This document shows, piece by piece, positions 1 through 10,497 of a DNA stretch of 64,000 bases. The position numbers and the translations under genes are program-made. The notes below the pieces were generated by a model. The model searched no databases, was not told the DNA's origin, and saw nothing but the letters and a program-made list of their open reading frames with translations. Within the stretch, counting starts at the first letter, position 1. Each line of letters begins with the position of its first letter. Origin of the DNA: Termitomyces sp. T153 (taxonomy: Eukaryota; Basidiomycota; Agaricomycetes; Agaricales; Lyophyllaceae); NCBI GenBank assembly GCA_018296165.2, contig JACKQL020000016.1:868001-932000 (forward strand), given 5' to 3'.

Positions 1-1390
1 ACTGCAGTCTCCTGGATGGGGCCGCTCTCATTGCTCTCAGCACTTCTCTGTTATGCCTAATCACCACAGCTACAGAGATTTCCTTGTCTGTAGCCTGTCA
101 ATATACCTCATCTTGTGAAGCATGTGTATGATCTTCCCATGCTTGTATTGACACCACCACCTTGTTCCATTCCATTGGCATTTGCAGGTTGAATGCCCAG
201 TCAAATACTGGTGCTGGCACTGGTTGTCTTCAGTGCCTGCACCATCACTCTCCTGGATTGTAGTGCTGGGCAGTCCTCTTCCTTGTCTATTACAAGGTCT
301 TCAACTTTAACTCTCAATGACATAGGCTGGCACTCCAAGCTACCATCCATCTGTCTCCCTCCATGATCACCCATTGTTGGGTGATTCCTGAATTACAACA
401 AGGGCTCACCCTCAACAATAATCTCTTTCCTGACTTTGATCTCTTCAGGATCAATAGCTTCAGCAGCTTCTTCAATTCTCAATGGGTCTGTGGGTTTGAA
501 CTGCCTGCTTTGGAGTCAGTCTCTGCCCTACCCACATTGCTTTTCTGTTGCCTAATACCTGTGCAATTGCCCATCCACATCCTTAAGTGCTATCCTTACT
601 GTGGGAGTAGCCTTCCCCTTCACAATGACTAAATTATCCTCAAAGTCTAGTATCATCTGATTCTTCCTCAAGTAGGGTGTGCCCACAATCATATCATGGT
701 TCAAGTTTGCAATTCCAACATACTCCTTGAACTTTGTTCCAAGCACTGTCACATCAACATATGTACCAAACTGTACTGTCACTTGACTGCCTGCAATCCC
801 TGACTGCAGCATCAACAGCTCAACCAAATGCTGCACTTGGACATTATGCACTTGACAAGATTGTGGTGTTATCCTCATGGTTGTACTGCCTGAGTCCCAC
901 ATGGCCCATACCTTGTGGCCATTTGCATTGCGATACATGGCAAGGCACTCCTTGTCTTTGTGTCTCATTCTTGATTGATTCAGCAGCTTAGCAACTGCAC
1001 TTAGCATCACTTTATGCATCTTCATTGGAAAAGCTTCAATGAGCCTGTTGAACTTGCTGGCTGAGTAATTTGTCAGAGCCAATTCTGAATCACTGTCCTG
1101 GGCATAGTAGTCATTGTTGTAGATATTGACCTCACCATATTCATCCTCCTCTTCCATGCTTGTCATCCATAGCTGCCAACTTATAATCATTCAGGTCTGA
1201 CTCCTCATTCCTGTCCTCTTCTGGCTCATTGCCAGAGTCATCTCTACTACTCTCATTTGGATCAGCTGTTTGTGTTGCCCTAACTTGTGCCTGTGGCCTC
1301 TGGACTTTGTTCTATGGCAGCTTGCAGTCATCTGCATAGTGGCCCTTGCCACTACACTGGAAGCAAGTCATGTCACCTGCTTCCCTTTTA
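1..1390 (-). pseudogene. Ty3/gypsy-type gag-protease relic
   Basis: On the minus strand this reads, upstream to downstream, as a CCHC zinc knuckle (C-FQ-C-SGKG-H-YADD-C, about 1324-1365) and then a retropepsin-like aspartic protease in a 212-codon open frame (552-1190) with the active-site segment AMWDSGSTTMRI and the downstream block DMIVGTPYLRKNQMILDF. Zinc knuckle plus protease is the 3' gag/pol junction of gypsy-type elements. The two parts lie in different frames, so at least one indel separates them. Below 552 the same strand keeps gag-pol-like text (EEAAEAIDPEEIKVRKEI) broken by stops. No reverse transcriptase is seen before the window edge. CpG is almost absent, as in the other TE relics here. 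A domesticated single protease gene is possible but less likely given the frame breaks. Confidence 0.7.
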
Positions 1391-1399
1391 TGATCAAAA

Positions 1400-2435
1400 A
1401 TGGCCAAAGAAGTGGCATAAGATGTTTCTTTGACTCTTCAAAGCTTCTACTTATTTTTTAGAAAGGAGAATGATTGCCCTGTGTATATTTCAAGGCAACC
1501 CATGGTTCCTGAAGGACTTTGAGAAGTTTATAACATACACTATGTTTTGACTATAAATCTGACTTGAGTCTGATTGCTGATAGCCTCTGACTTGGAAGTG
1601 TATTCTGTGATGTTAGGTGGTACCAACATTGAAATGTAAAATCAAACAAAGTGAGGCTATACTTGGACTGGAGTGCTGCTAGCTGTATGTTGGCTTTCTG
1701 ATTGCAAGGTGTATGGTTCAGACTTGAAAGTATGAATTCTTATAGTTTTACAGTAATCAGTTCCTATACCTTGAAGTCAACTTACTCCTGATCATCTCCA
1801 ACTTTTCCTGCTCTCAATAAATATTTGACTACATTATGACAGCCTCTGAGAAAAGAATGGTGGAAAGAATTTATTATGCTACTATTGGTGAAGAGAGCAT
1901 TTAAGATTGCTTTGAGATGGAAAAAGCTTCAGAAGGCAGTATTAATATAGAATGTGTAAAGTTGATAGTCTTCTGTTAAGGAACTGGAATAGGAGGTTTT
2001 TTGCTCAGTACTATGACATATATCTATGTTTGAATAGACAGGATTGCTACTAGCTGTAGGCTAGATCCTGTTTCTGAGGATCCACAGAGTTTTTGATTTG
2101 AAGGTGTATGGTTTGTGATTAGATGATTGTATAGTCAGATATATCAAGTTGAAGACAACAGATGTGTGATGTCAAAGGCCTGATTGCTAAGTATTAGTAC
2201 CATTTAGTGATACATAAATGAGATTGTAGATATCTCATTACTCAGACTGCCTTCCCTAATTTGTTTCTCTTTAGTATATTTTGTTGTCCAAAAATTGTCC
2301 AACATGCTCTTCAAAGTGCATGAGTAATAAGGGGATAGAAGGTGGAGGAGACTTAGATTGATCAATAATTCTAAATGTTCAAGTATATTATAGATGATCT
2401 ATTGATGATAATCACTTGCAAGAGTTGGAATATTG
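1400..2435. other. CpG-depleted sequence without a recognisable gene
   Basis: AT-rich sequence with essentially no CpG and no convincing reading frame on either strand. Short matches to the Helitron tail repeat (a caaagtgagg core near 1650 and 2450) suggest that much of it is old Helitron 3' sequence. Confidence 0.5.
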
Positions 2436-2439
2436 AAAA

Positions 2440-2925
2440 TCTAACCAAGCAAAGTGAGGTTTGGTCTGGATTTCAGCATTATGTTAAAAATAATGGAATA
2501 TATATAAAGGAAAGTTCATTTGACTGAGTGAAATATAATTGAAATCATAGTAAAGACTTATGTTTACTGACATTGACAATGACAGGACTATCAACACATT
2601 GATTTAAAAAAGAAAGACCAAAGTCAGCATAGTGAAAGAGATGAGTGGGAAAGCCCATTAATATGACAATCTTGATTACTTTATTGAGGAACACTTATCA
2701 ATAACATGAAATACAAACTAAGGTTGAGTTTGGATCTTGGCATTGAGTTGACAAAATACAAAGACCTAACCAAACATAGTGAGGTTGGGTCTGGGATGAA
2801 GCATTGAGTAGAATATTGAGGACCTAACCAAACAAAGTGAGGTTGGGTCTGGGATGAAGCAAGAGCTACAGGCCTGTGCCAAAGGCATGGACTCTAGCTT
2901 GTCTATATATTATGCACAGACATGG
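2440..2925 (+). repeat. Helitron 3' tail, first copy (tail A), with terminal hairpin
   Basis: About two copies of the tail repeat (core acctaaccaaacaaagtgag followed by gttgggtctggga) lead into a 36-nt imperfect hairpin at 2864-2899. Its outer arms agctac/tagct close around ggcctgtgcc and ggcatgg. The same repeat-plus-hairpin arrangement occurs at 9220-9588 and 10,200-10,390 in the same orientation. A hairpin just before the 3' end is the hallmark of Helitrons. This copy lies upstream of the autonomous Helitron coding region, so it probably ends a separate, older Helitron. Confidence 0.6.
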
Positions 2926-3388
2926 GAAAGTGGCTGTGTGGATGACTTTTTGGGATTCTGCTGAAGTAAGCCTGACTAATGCTAACCAATTCTTACATAA
3001 GAATTGCCTTTCAAAGGTGAACACAATATAAGTTGGCTGTTTTTGGCTGTTTGAACATGTTTTCTTGAAAAAAATTATACTAGACAACTCTAATAAATAG
3101 ATACTATCTTTTGACTATGTGTAAAAGGTGCCAATTAGTCTGCAGGGATGAAAAAGGCCAAACACAATTTAGTGGACACTGTTTTTCATGCTTTGCATGT
3201 TTTTGGACACAACATCACCAAACAATGGGCATTTCCCAAGTTGTGGAAAGGAGGCCACATGACAAAGTATGTTTGGTCACATCTATTGATTGATTGATGT
3301 TGACTAACAAGCTTATTAGTAACTCCTTAACCACATTGGGCTATTGATACATCAAATATCTCATTATGCAAATTGATTTTAATGGTTT

Positions 3389-4429
3389 TTGACTGTTAAA
3401 TTGCTTAACAATGGATGTGTCAGGCAACCACCTACTACTCCTGAAAGCCAAAGGCAACAAGCTAGGATTCAAAGGAGACTTGAACAGTTACAAAGGACAG
3501 ATCCTGATGATTGTCATGCAAATAGAAACAATAGATCTTTGGAACAGATCAATACTGTAGTTTTCCCACCACTTCAATTGGGGCCTGGGGGTATGGGAAC
3601 TGGGGGTAACAATCAATCTATGGGATCTAGGGGTATGAGAACTGGGGGTAAAAATCAATCTATGGGATCTGGGGATATAGGATCTGGGGGATTGAGGCTT
3701 GATCACCAATCTATAGCCACCACTTCTGGCTCTTCAGAAAGACCTATTAGGCAGCTAGCACCTGCTGATGATCTATTTTCTATGGTCATTCCTGAAACTG
3801 TTTTACCTGAAGGATGGAATGCCCCTTTACAGAATCCCTTACCTGGATTGGTGCCTCCTCTGCCTGCTCCTATACAGAAAAGAGTTAATAGACTCAATCA
3901 GCCTATTGCAACTATGGGTATTCCTGAAAGTCATCTGCCTGAAGGATGGAATGCCCCTTTACAGAATGCCTTGCCTAGAATGGTGCCACCTCTGCCTGTA
4001 TATGAAAGAGTCAATAGGCTGGGACCAGTCAATCAGCCTGCTGTTGCTCAAGCTACTGTGGATATTCCTGAAACCCACCTGCCTGAAGGATGGGATGCAC
4101 CTTTACAGAATCCCTTACCTAGATTGGTGCCCCCTCTGCCTGCTCCTATACATGGAAGAGTTATAAAAGCTCTTATACCAGAACCTATGCCCATCATAAT
4201 GATACCACTTCCCCCTCCCACATTAGCTCTATTTCAAGAGCAACAAAGGCTGAAACAGAAACAACAGGAGCAAGCACTAGCAGCCTTGCAAGAGCAACAA
4301 AAGCTGAGACATATTGCTCTGGCTGAAGAGCAGGAGAGGCAACAACAAGCATTGGCTATTCTGAGCCAGGAGAGAGAAAGAGAGGAAGAAGAGCAATTTA
4401 TGCCAGAGGTTAGTTTAAGACAGATTTAA
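3389..4429 (+). CDS. Helitron-associated repeat protein of unknown function
   Basis: An open frame of about 346 codons with no in-frame ATG at its left end, so the true start is unknown (possibly an upstream exon). The first third is polar, followed by a Gly/Met-rich stretch of about 12-residue repeats (GxMGTGGNNQSMGS). Three copies of a longer unit follow, each built around LPEGWNAPLQNPLP and VPPLP (about 3787, 3919 and 4060). It ends in a Gln/Glu-rich probable coiled coil (about 4230-4410). A rearranged copy of the same region is present at 34,490-35,412. I do not recognise the family. It may be a separate Helitron ORF or the N-terminal extension of the Rep protein, with a short intron or a one-base shift near 4410-4450. 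Confidence 0.5.
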   Translation: MTVKLLNNGCVRQPPTTPESQRQQARIQRRLEQLQRTDPDDCHANRNNRSLEQINTVVFPPLQLGPGGMGTGGNNQSMGSRGMRTGGKNQSMGSGDIGSGGLRLDHQSIATTSGSSERPIRQLAPADDLFSMVIPETVLPEGWNAPLQNPLPGLVPPLPAPIQKRVNRLNQPIATMGIPESHLPEGWNAPLQNALPRMVPPLPVYERVNRLGPVNQPAVAQATVDIPETHLPEGWDAPLQNPLPRLVPPLPAPIHGRVIKALIPEPMPIIMIPLPPPTLALFQEQQRLKQKQQEQALAALQEQQKLRHIALAEEQERQQQALAILSQEREREEEEQFMPEVSLRQI

Positions 4430-4500
4430 ATGCTACTTTAACTAATAAAGTTGAACAGCATATAGATTTGAATCCTGAACATAGGCATTTGAATGCAGCT

Positions 4501-7500
4501 ATGGCTCAAAGGATCTTTCAAGGCTGGCAACAGCAACATGAAGCTGATCTGGAAGAGGATTTCAATGATTTAGGTCCTCAGGATGACATCCCTTCTGATG
4601 ATGACTTGGATTATGTTGACCCTGTTCAACAGAGACCTGCAGAAGACTTGGACCCTGCTCCACCCAACCATCAAGCAGGACTACAAAATCCTGCTGAACA
4701 GCCTCCCCTTGAGCTTCCTATTCCACCACAGCTTGACCCTATTCAGCCTGTTCCAAGAGGAATGCAACCTTACTTGATTGAATACCCTCCACACTATCTT
4801 GGTCCTATGACTGTCATATGTCCACACTGCCAGGCTCTACATTTTGATGCTGAAAAGCTCACCAAGTCTACCATTTATAATCCAAAGTTTGGAATGTGCT
4901 GCTTACAAGGCCAAGTGAATTTGCCTAGGCTTCAAGATGCTCCAACAGATTTACTGAACCTGCTCCATGGGCATCATCCTCTCTCTGACACCTTTAAAAT
5001 ATCTATCCATCAACACAATGCAGCCTTTGCATACACATCTCTGGGAGTCAAAATTGATCATGCCATTACCAATGCTCCTGGACCATACAGCTTCAGAATC
5101 AATGGAAAACTACATCATTTGACAGGTGTCTTGCTTCCTATTGAAGGCAATCTGCCTGTATATGCACAGCTCTACTTTTATGATCACAATCAGCAATTGG
5201 CTTTTCATCGACAGAACAATTCCAGGCTGGACCCTCAGATAATGGCCTCTTTGCAAGATATGCTTGCTAGAGTCAATCCCTTCATTGACCTATACAAGCA
5301 GGCCAGGCAGATTATGGGAGAAGTTCCAGAAGGCCAACCACAAAGGCTTTCTGTCAAGCTTACAGCTGATTTTGGAGATCCTTGATGCTATAATGACCCC
5401 AATGAACAGGAGGGGGTTGCAGCTGTAATTCCTGGAGATGGCTCAGAGGAGCAATTGAATCATTGTAATGTAGTCTTGCACTTGCATGAAGGGGAATTGA
5501 AGCAGATCAGCCATCTACATCCATATTACACTCCATTGCACTACACAATCATCTTTCCCACAGGAGAGCCTGGATACCACATTAACATTCTTGCCAGACA
5601 TGGTCCACAAGGGCAACAAAGGACCAATAAGGTCTCTGAAACCTCATACTATGCATATAAGCTTCAACAAAGAACTCTGGAATTTAATGCTGCTCTACTC
5701 TGGAGTGGGAGGCTATTTCAGCAATATGTTGTTGATGCATGGGCTTCAACTGAGCAAACAAAGTTGAATTGGGTTCAGCACAATCAGAAGAAGATCAGAG
5801 CTGAAGTCTATCAGGGAGTGGTGGATGCTGCTGCTAGAGATGAAGAGATCACCCCACAAAGCCATTGTGTCATCCTTCCCTCCTCTCATACTGGAAGTGA
5901 ATGGCAATTGCAACAATTATTCCAGGACTCTATGGCTATTTGCAGGCATTTTGGAAAACCTGATCTCTTCTTGACTATGACTGCCAATCCAAAGTGGTCA
6001 GACATTGAAGAAGCTCTCTTGAAGGAACCTGCAGTCAATGGGAAGAAGCAAACAGCTGCTGATTGACCTGATATTGTTGCCAGAGTATTTGAACTCAAGA
6101 AAAATGCTGTGGTGAAAGAGATCAAGGAAGGTCTCTTTGGCAGCTGTGTGGCTTATGTTCATACCATTGAATTCCAAAAGAGAGAACTTCCACACATGCA
6201 CATCTTGATCTTTTTCCACCATCATCACAGAATCAAGGATGCACCTGATGTAGATTCTATTGTTTCTGCCCAAACTCCAGATATAGTTGCTCAGCCTCAA
6301 TTGTATCAGGTATTGGCTTTGTTTAAAATCTGGATTCAGTAACTTATCTTTGTTGTCAGGTTGTTACTACCAACATGGTCCATAGCCAATGTGGAGCTGC
6401 TAAAACCAATGTTAAATGCATGGTAGATGGCAAATGTTCCAAGAAATACCCAAAGGAATTCTAAGAGGCTACCTGGTATGGAGATAATTGCTATCCTCAA
6501 TATGCCAGACCTGACAATGGGCACTTCTTTGATAAGAATGGTCATCATTATGACAATCATGATGTTGTCCCATACAACTCTTACCTCTCAGCCAAGTACA
6601 AATGTCACATCAATGTGGAGGTCTGTGCTTCAGTGGAAGCCATCAAGTACATTCACAAGTACATCTACAAAGGCCATGATAGGACAACTTTGGAGATTGC
6701 TGGAGAGCAGAGGGATGAAATCAAGGAACACTTGGATGCCAGATACATTTCTGCAGCTGAATCATGCTGGCACATCTTTGAATTCAACATGCATGGAGAG
6801 CATCCTTCTGTATATCAATTACCTGTGCATTTGGAGGGCCAACATGAAGTCTACTTTGAGGATAATGAGCCTTTGGAGATGGTAGCTGCCAGGTCTAATG
6901 CAAACAAGACTGCACTCACTGCTTGGTTTGAAGCCAATGCCAAATTCCCTGATAACAACACCACTTATCAGAACTCTCCAACCAAGTTTGTCTATGAAGC
7001 TTCCAAAAGGACTTGTAAGGAGAGGCAAAGAGCAACAGCTATTGGGAGCATGTACTTTGCTTCACCAAAACAGGGAGAAAGGTTCTACCTCAGGATGCTC
7101 CTGACAGTTGTAACCAATGCAACATCATGGGCTGATCTCAGGACAGTCAATGGCCATACCTATCCTACTTACAATGAGGCATGCAAGGCCCTTGGTCTTG
7201 TAGAAGATGATGCAGAATGGAGGCAGTGTCTTGCTGAAGCTGCTCCAATCCAATCAGGATCAGCTCTCAGACAGCTCTTTTGCATTATCCTATTCCACTG
7301 TGCTCCTACCACTCCAGAGGCTCTATGGAACAAATTCAAGCACTTCATTTGTGATGATCTTTGACACAGACTGGAGAATATCAGGCAGTACAGGGACAGA
7401 GTCTTTACTGATGAAGATGTCTATGACTATGGCCTTTATCTGATCAATGACAACCTGAAGAATTTTGGCAACACTCTTCAAGACTTTCCAAACATGCCAG

Positions 7501-8900
7501 AACCCCATCAAGTTTGGAATGTGATTTCAGGCAAGTTGGACATTGTATAAAGAGTTGACATTGATACTGATCAAATGATTTCAGGAAATAGGCTTTTGCA
7601 AGAAGAAACAGATTATGATGTTGAGGAGTTGAAGAGAAGAGTGAATGAAAACAAGGCCAGGTTTAATGGTGAACAACTGGGGGCCTTCACTGAAGTTATG
7701 GACTCTGTGGACAAGAACTTGGGCAAGATGATATTCATTCACAGTGCAGGTGGATGTAGCAAAACATTTGTCTGCAACACTTTGGCTTCTGCTGTTTGGT
7801 CCAATGGAGATGTGGCATTATGTGTAGCATCATCTGGGATTGCTGCCTTATTGCTGGATGGTTGTAGAACTGCACATTCAAGGTTCAAAATCCCCATTCC
7901 CGCTCTGGATACATCCATTGCCAATATTAAAAGAGGAACTCAGTTGTCTCAACTCCTACTCCAGACCAAAGTTGTCATCTGGGATGAAGTTCCAATGCAA
8001 CACAAAAATGCCATTGACTCTGTGGATTGAGGGTTCAGTGACATCCTGGAGAAGGATGTTCCTTTTGGTGGGGTGTTTGGAGGAGATTTTTGGCAAACTC
8101 TCCCAGTGATCCAACAAGGACTCAGGCAGCATATGATTGCTGCTTTCCTCAAAAGAGGAAGACTTTGGGATCAGATTCAAGTCCACTACTTGGTTCAAAA
8201 CATGAGATTGGATCAGACTCCTGATAACATTGCTCATGCAGCTTGGTTATTAGATGTTGGTGCTGGAAAAAACCTTGGGCCTGGAGAAACAGTACAACTT
8301 CCAGAAACCATGATCTGTGATGACAATTCTGTCACTGAATTGATCTCTTCCACTTATCCTCATATTGATCACCATCAAGATGATCAATATTACCTGGACC
8401 ATACCATTCTTTCTGGAAAGAACTCTGATGTAGAGGATATCAACTCTGAAGTTCTGCAGAAATGTCCAGGAGAAGAGAAAATCTTGCAGAGTGCAGACTC
8501 TGTCATATCTGATGATGGGAATCCTAATGGCCTTGCATTGTATCCAATGGAATACCTCAACTCTCTCAGAGCCAGCAGTTTGCCTTTGGCTAAATTGGCT
8601 CTGAAGATTGGTGTTCTTGTCATGCTACTCAGGAATCTGGATACAGCTAAAGGAATTTGCAATGGGACAAGAATAATTGTCACCCACATCAGCACCAGAG
8701 TTCTCAGATGTAGGATCATCAGTGGAGATGCCAAGTTTGCAGGATCAATTGTTTTGATTCCAAGAATCAACATGGATGTTTCTGAAGCAGATTTGCCAAT
8801 TCCATTGCACAGAAGACAATTCCCAGTTTGATTGGCCTTTGCTATGACAATCAACAAGTCTCAGGGTCAATCAGTCAAGCATGTTGGATTGGACCTTTGA
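4501..8900 (+). pseudogene. Helitron replication initiator (HUH Rep) plus Pif1-like helicase, stop-riddled
   Basis: Visible blocks in order: a cysteine-rich N-terminus (CPHCQALHF...GMCCLQGQ, about 4819-4910); the Helitron-like N domain (HPYYTPLHYTIIFPTGEPGY, about 5518); FLTMTANPKWSDIEEALL (about 5970); the HUH motif HMH (6193-6201); the paired-tyrosine region KYIHKYIYKG (6645-6674); and a Pif1-type helicase with Walker A GGCSKT (about 7749-7766, normally GxGKT), Walker B VVIWDE (about 7971), FGGDFWQTLP (about 8076) and AFAMTINKSQGQS (about 8838). A 50-nt intron (6310-6359) joins the two frames. Stops at 5383, 6064, 6462, 7362, 7548, 8028 and 8829 interrupt an otherwise continuous reading. 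Each fits a C-to-T change of an Arg or Gln codon. The start is the first in-frame ATG. Not functional as it stands. Confidence 0.85.
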
Positions 8901-9219
8901 TCAGGAGTTTCAAGAAATCCTGAATGGTTTACAAATGTAAGTGTAACTTTTGATAGATTGAAACACCAAATTGCTAACCTCTGTGGATTTCAGCACCCAA
9001 TGTAGATGAGTTGACAGTGTAGTGTAGATATTCTCAATGGTTTACAAATGTAAGTGTGACAGTTTATAAATTTGCTTTGTTAGTACTAACTTCAATGATC
9101 TTTAACTTTTCAATATAGACCAGTGAACTGTAGTAATTTCTTGATAATATAATATAGATATTCAATTAGTTTGTATATAATATCTCAGCATTGAATTGTA
9201 ATAGAAAAGAAATATTGAG

Positions 9220-9545
9220 CAAATTGAATGAAGTAAGGTCAAGTCTGGATGTCAGCATGAGTTAAGAGAATGCAAAGACCTAACTGACTGAAGTGAGGTT
9301 GGGTCTGGGACTAAGCATTGAGTAGAATATTAAGAACCTAACCAAACAAAGTGAGGTTGGGTCTGGGACTTAGCATTGAATTTGAAATACAAAGACCTAA
9401 CCAAATGAAATGAGGTTGGGTCTGGGACTTAGCATTGAGTAGAATATCAAGGACCTAACCAAACAAAGTGAAACTGCATCTGGGACTAAGCATTGAGTAG
9501 AATATTGAGGACCTAACCAAACAAAGTGAGGTTGGGTCTGGGATG
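9220..9545 (+). repeat. Tandem 58-bp array in the Helitron 3' region
   Basis: Five near-identical units with starts near 9278, 9336, 9394, 9452 and 9510, exactly 58 bp apart. Each carries the core acctaaccaaacaaagtgag, then gttgggtctggga and agcattgagtagaata. Single units or pairs precede the other two hairpin tails. This looks like a subterminal array, perhaps a transposase recognition region. Confidence 0.8.
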
Positions 9546-9552
9546 AAGCAAG

Positions 9553-9588
9553 AGCTACAGGCCCATGCTGAAGGCACAGACCATAGCT
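9553..9588 (+). repeat. Helitron terminal hairpin, second copy (tail B)
   Basis: 36-nt imperfect inverted repeat (agctacaggcccatgc / gcacagaccatagct) directly after the 58-bp array. It has the same length and layout as those at 2864-2899 and 10,355-10,390. Confidence 0.65.
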
Positions 9589-9599
9589 CATCTTAAGAA

Positions 9600-10200
9600 A
9601 CTGGGATCTATCAATCCTTATATAATGCTTATGTAAAATTATTGAAGTTGGCTGGCTTCAAATTTTTGGCTAGTTCCTTGGAAAGATTGATTGATCACAT
9701 AAACTCAAAAAATCACACCAAATCCCTCTTTCTTTCAAACCTGAATCTTCCAGCATTCTCTCTGTTCTGATACTGTGAAAAAAGGCTTTCACTGACCTGA
9801 TAGTCTTGACTGACCCTCTTTTATATGCTTCACTTGGCCATGTATACATCAAGAAAGACTGCAAATATTGTCTATCAAGAAATCCTTGATAGTGTACAAA
9901 TGCAAATGTGACTTTTGATAGATTGAAACAATAAGTTGCTAACCTCTGTGAATTTCAGCATGTAATGTATGTAGTCTGACAGTGAAGTACAGATATCCTG
10001 AATAGTTTATGTTTGTAAGTAAGACATTTTAGATATTTACTTTGTTAATACTATTTTTCATGATTTTCAGCATCTCCAATATATATCAGTGGACATTGTA
10101 GTATTTTGTTGATGATGTAATATAAATGCATGATTTGTTTATATATAAAATTTTAGCATTCAATTGTAAAACCTCAGTGACACTGAGTTGATAAAATAAG
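9600..10200. other. Sequence between Helitron tails B and C
   Basis: No gene. The segment at 9885-10,200 repeats, in diverged form, the sequence at 8930-9210 just downstream of the helicase (shared text such as tgtgacttttgatagattgaa). So the stretch from the helicase end through the tail has been duplicated or carried by a second, related element. Confidence 0.55.
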
Positions 10201-10239
10201 TTAGTGAAATACAAGGACCTATTAAACAGAGTGAAGTTG

Positions 10240-10303
10240 GGTCTGGATCTCAGCATTGAGTCTGGATCTCAGCATTGAGTCTGGATCTCAGCATTGAGTT
10301 AAA
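10240..10303 (+). repeat. Short tandem repeat, about 20-bp unit, three copies
   Basis: Three consecutive copies of gtctggatctcagcattga, just before the last copy of the Helitron tail repeat. Confidence 0.8.
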
Positions 10304-10354
10304 ATATCAGGGACCTAACCAAACAAAGTGAAGTTAGGTCTGAGACTTAGCAAG

Positions 10355-10390
10355 AGCTACAGGCCTGTGCTAAAGGCACAGACCGTAGCT
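10355..10390 (+). repeat. Helitron terminal hairpin, third copy (tail C), probable right end
   Basis: Best-preserved hairpin: arms agctacaggcctgtgc and gcacagaccgtagct around taaag, with one bulge and one G-T pair. CpG dinucleotides and host sequence reappear at about 10,404, so the element probably ends within a few bases of 10,394. Confidence 0.7.
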
Positions 10391-10497
10391 TGTTAATTAT
10401 ATACGTGGGGAGACAGCAAAAGATGTTCATTTGATGAGGATCGAATAAGACAGATCGCCCGTGAACTCCTACGTAATCATAAGTGACAAGCGTGGAA

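Larger units (their letters stand above)
3095..10394 (+). mobile_element. Autonomous-type Helitron, deaminated, with one or two 3' tails
   Basis: Rolling-circle transposon. It carries a repeat-bearing ORF (3389-4429), a Rep plus Pif1-helicase coding region (4501-8900) and hairpin-ended 3' tails at 9588 and 10,390. A displaced copy of its 5' part at 34,480-35,440 shows homology beginning near 3095-3110, which supports the left boundary. The right boundary is chosen at the last hairpin because CpG-containing host DNA starts within about 15 bases of it. The exact 5' TC and 3' terminal bases cannot be fixed without other copies. It may be one element with a duplicated tail, or two overlapping insertions. 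Confidence 0.75.

Noticed and set aside
9220..9545. CRISPR-like array
   Set aside because: The 58-bp units are contiguous near-identical repeats without unique spacers, in eukaryotic DNA; they are Helitron subterminal repeats.
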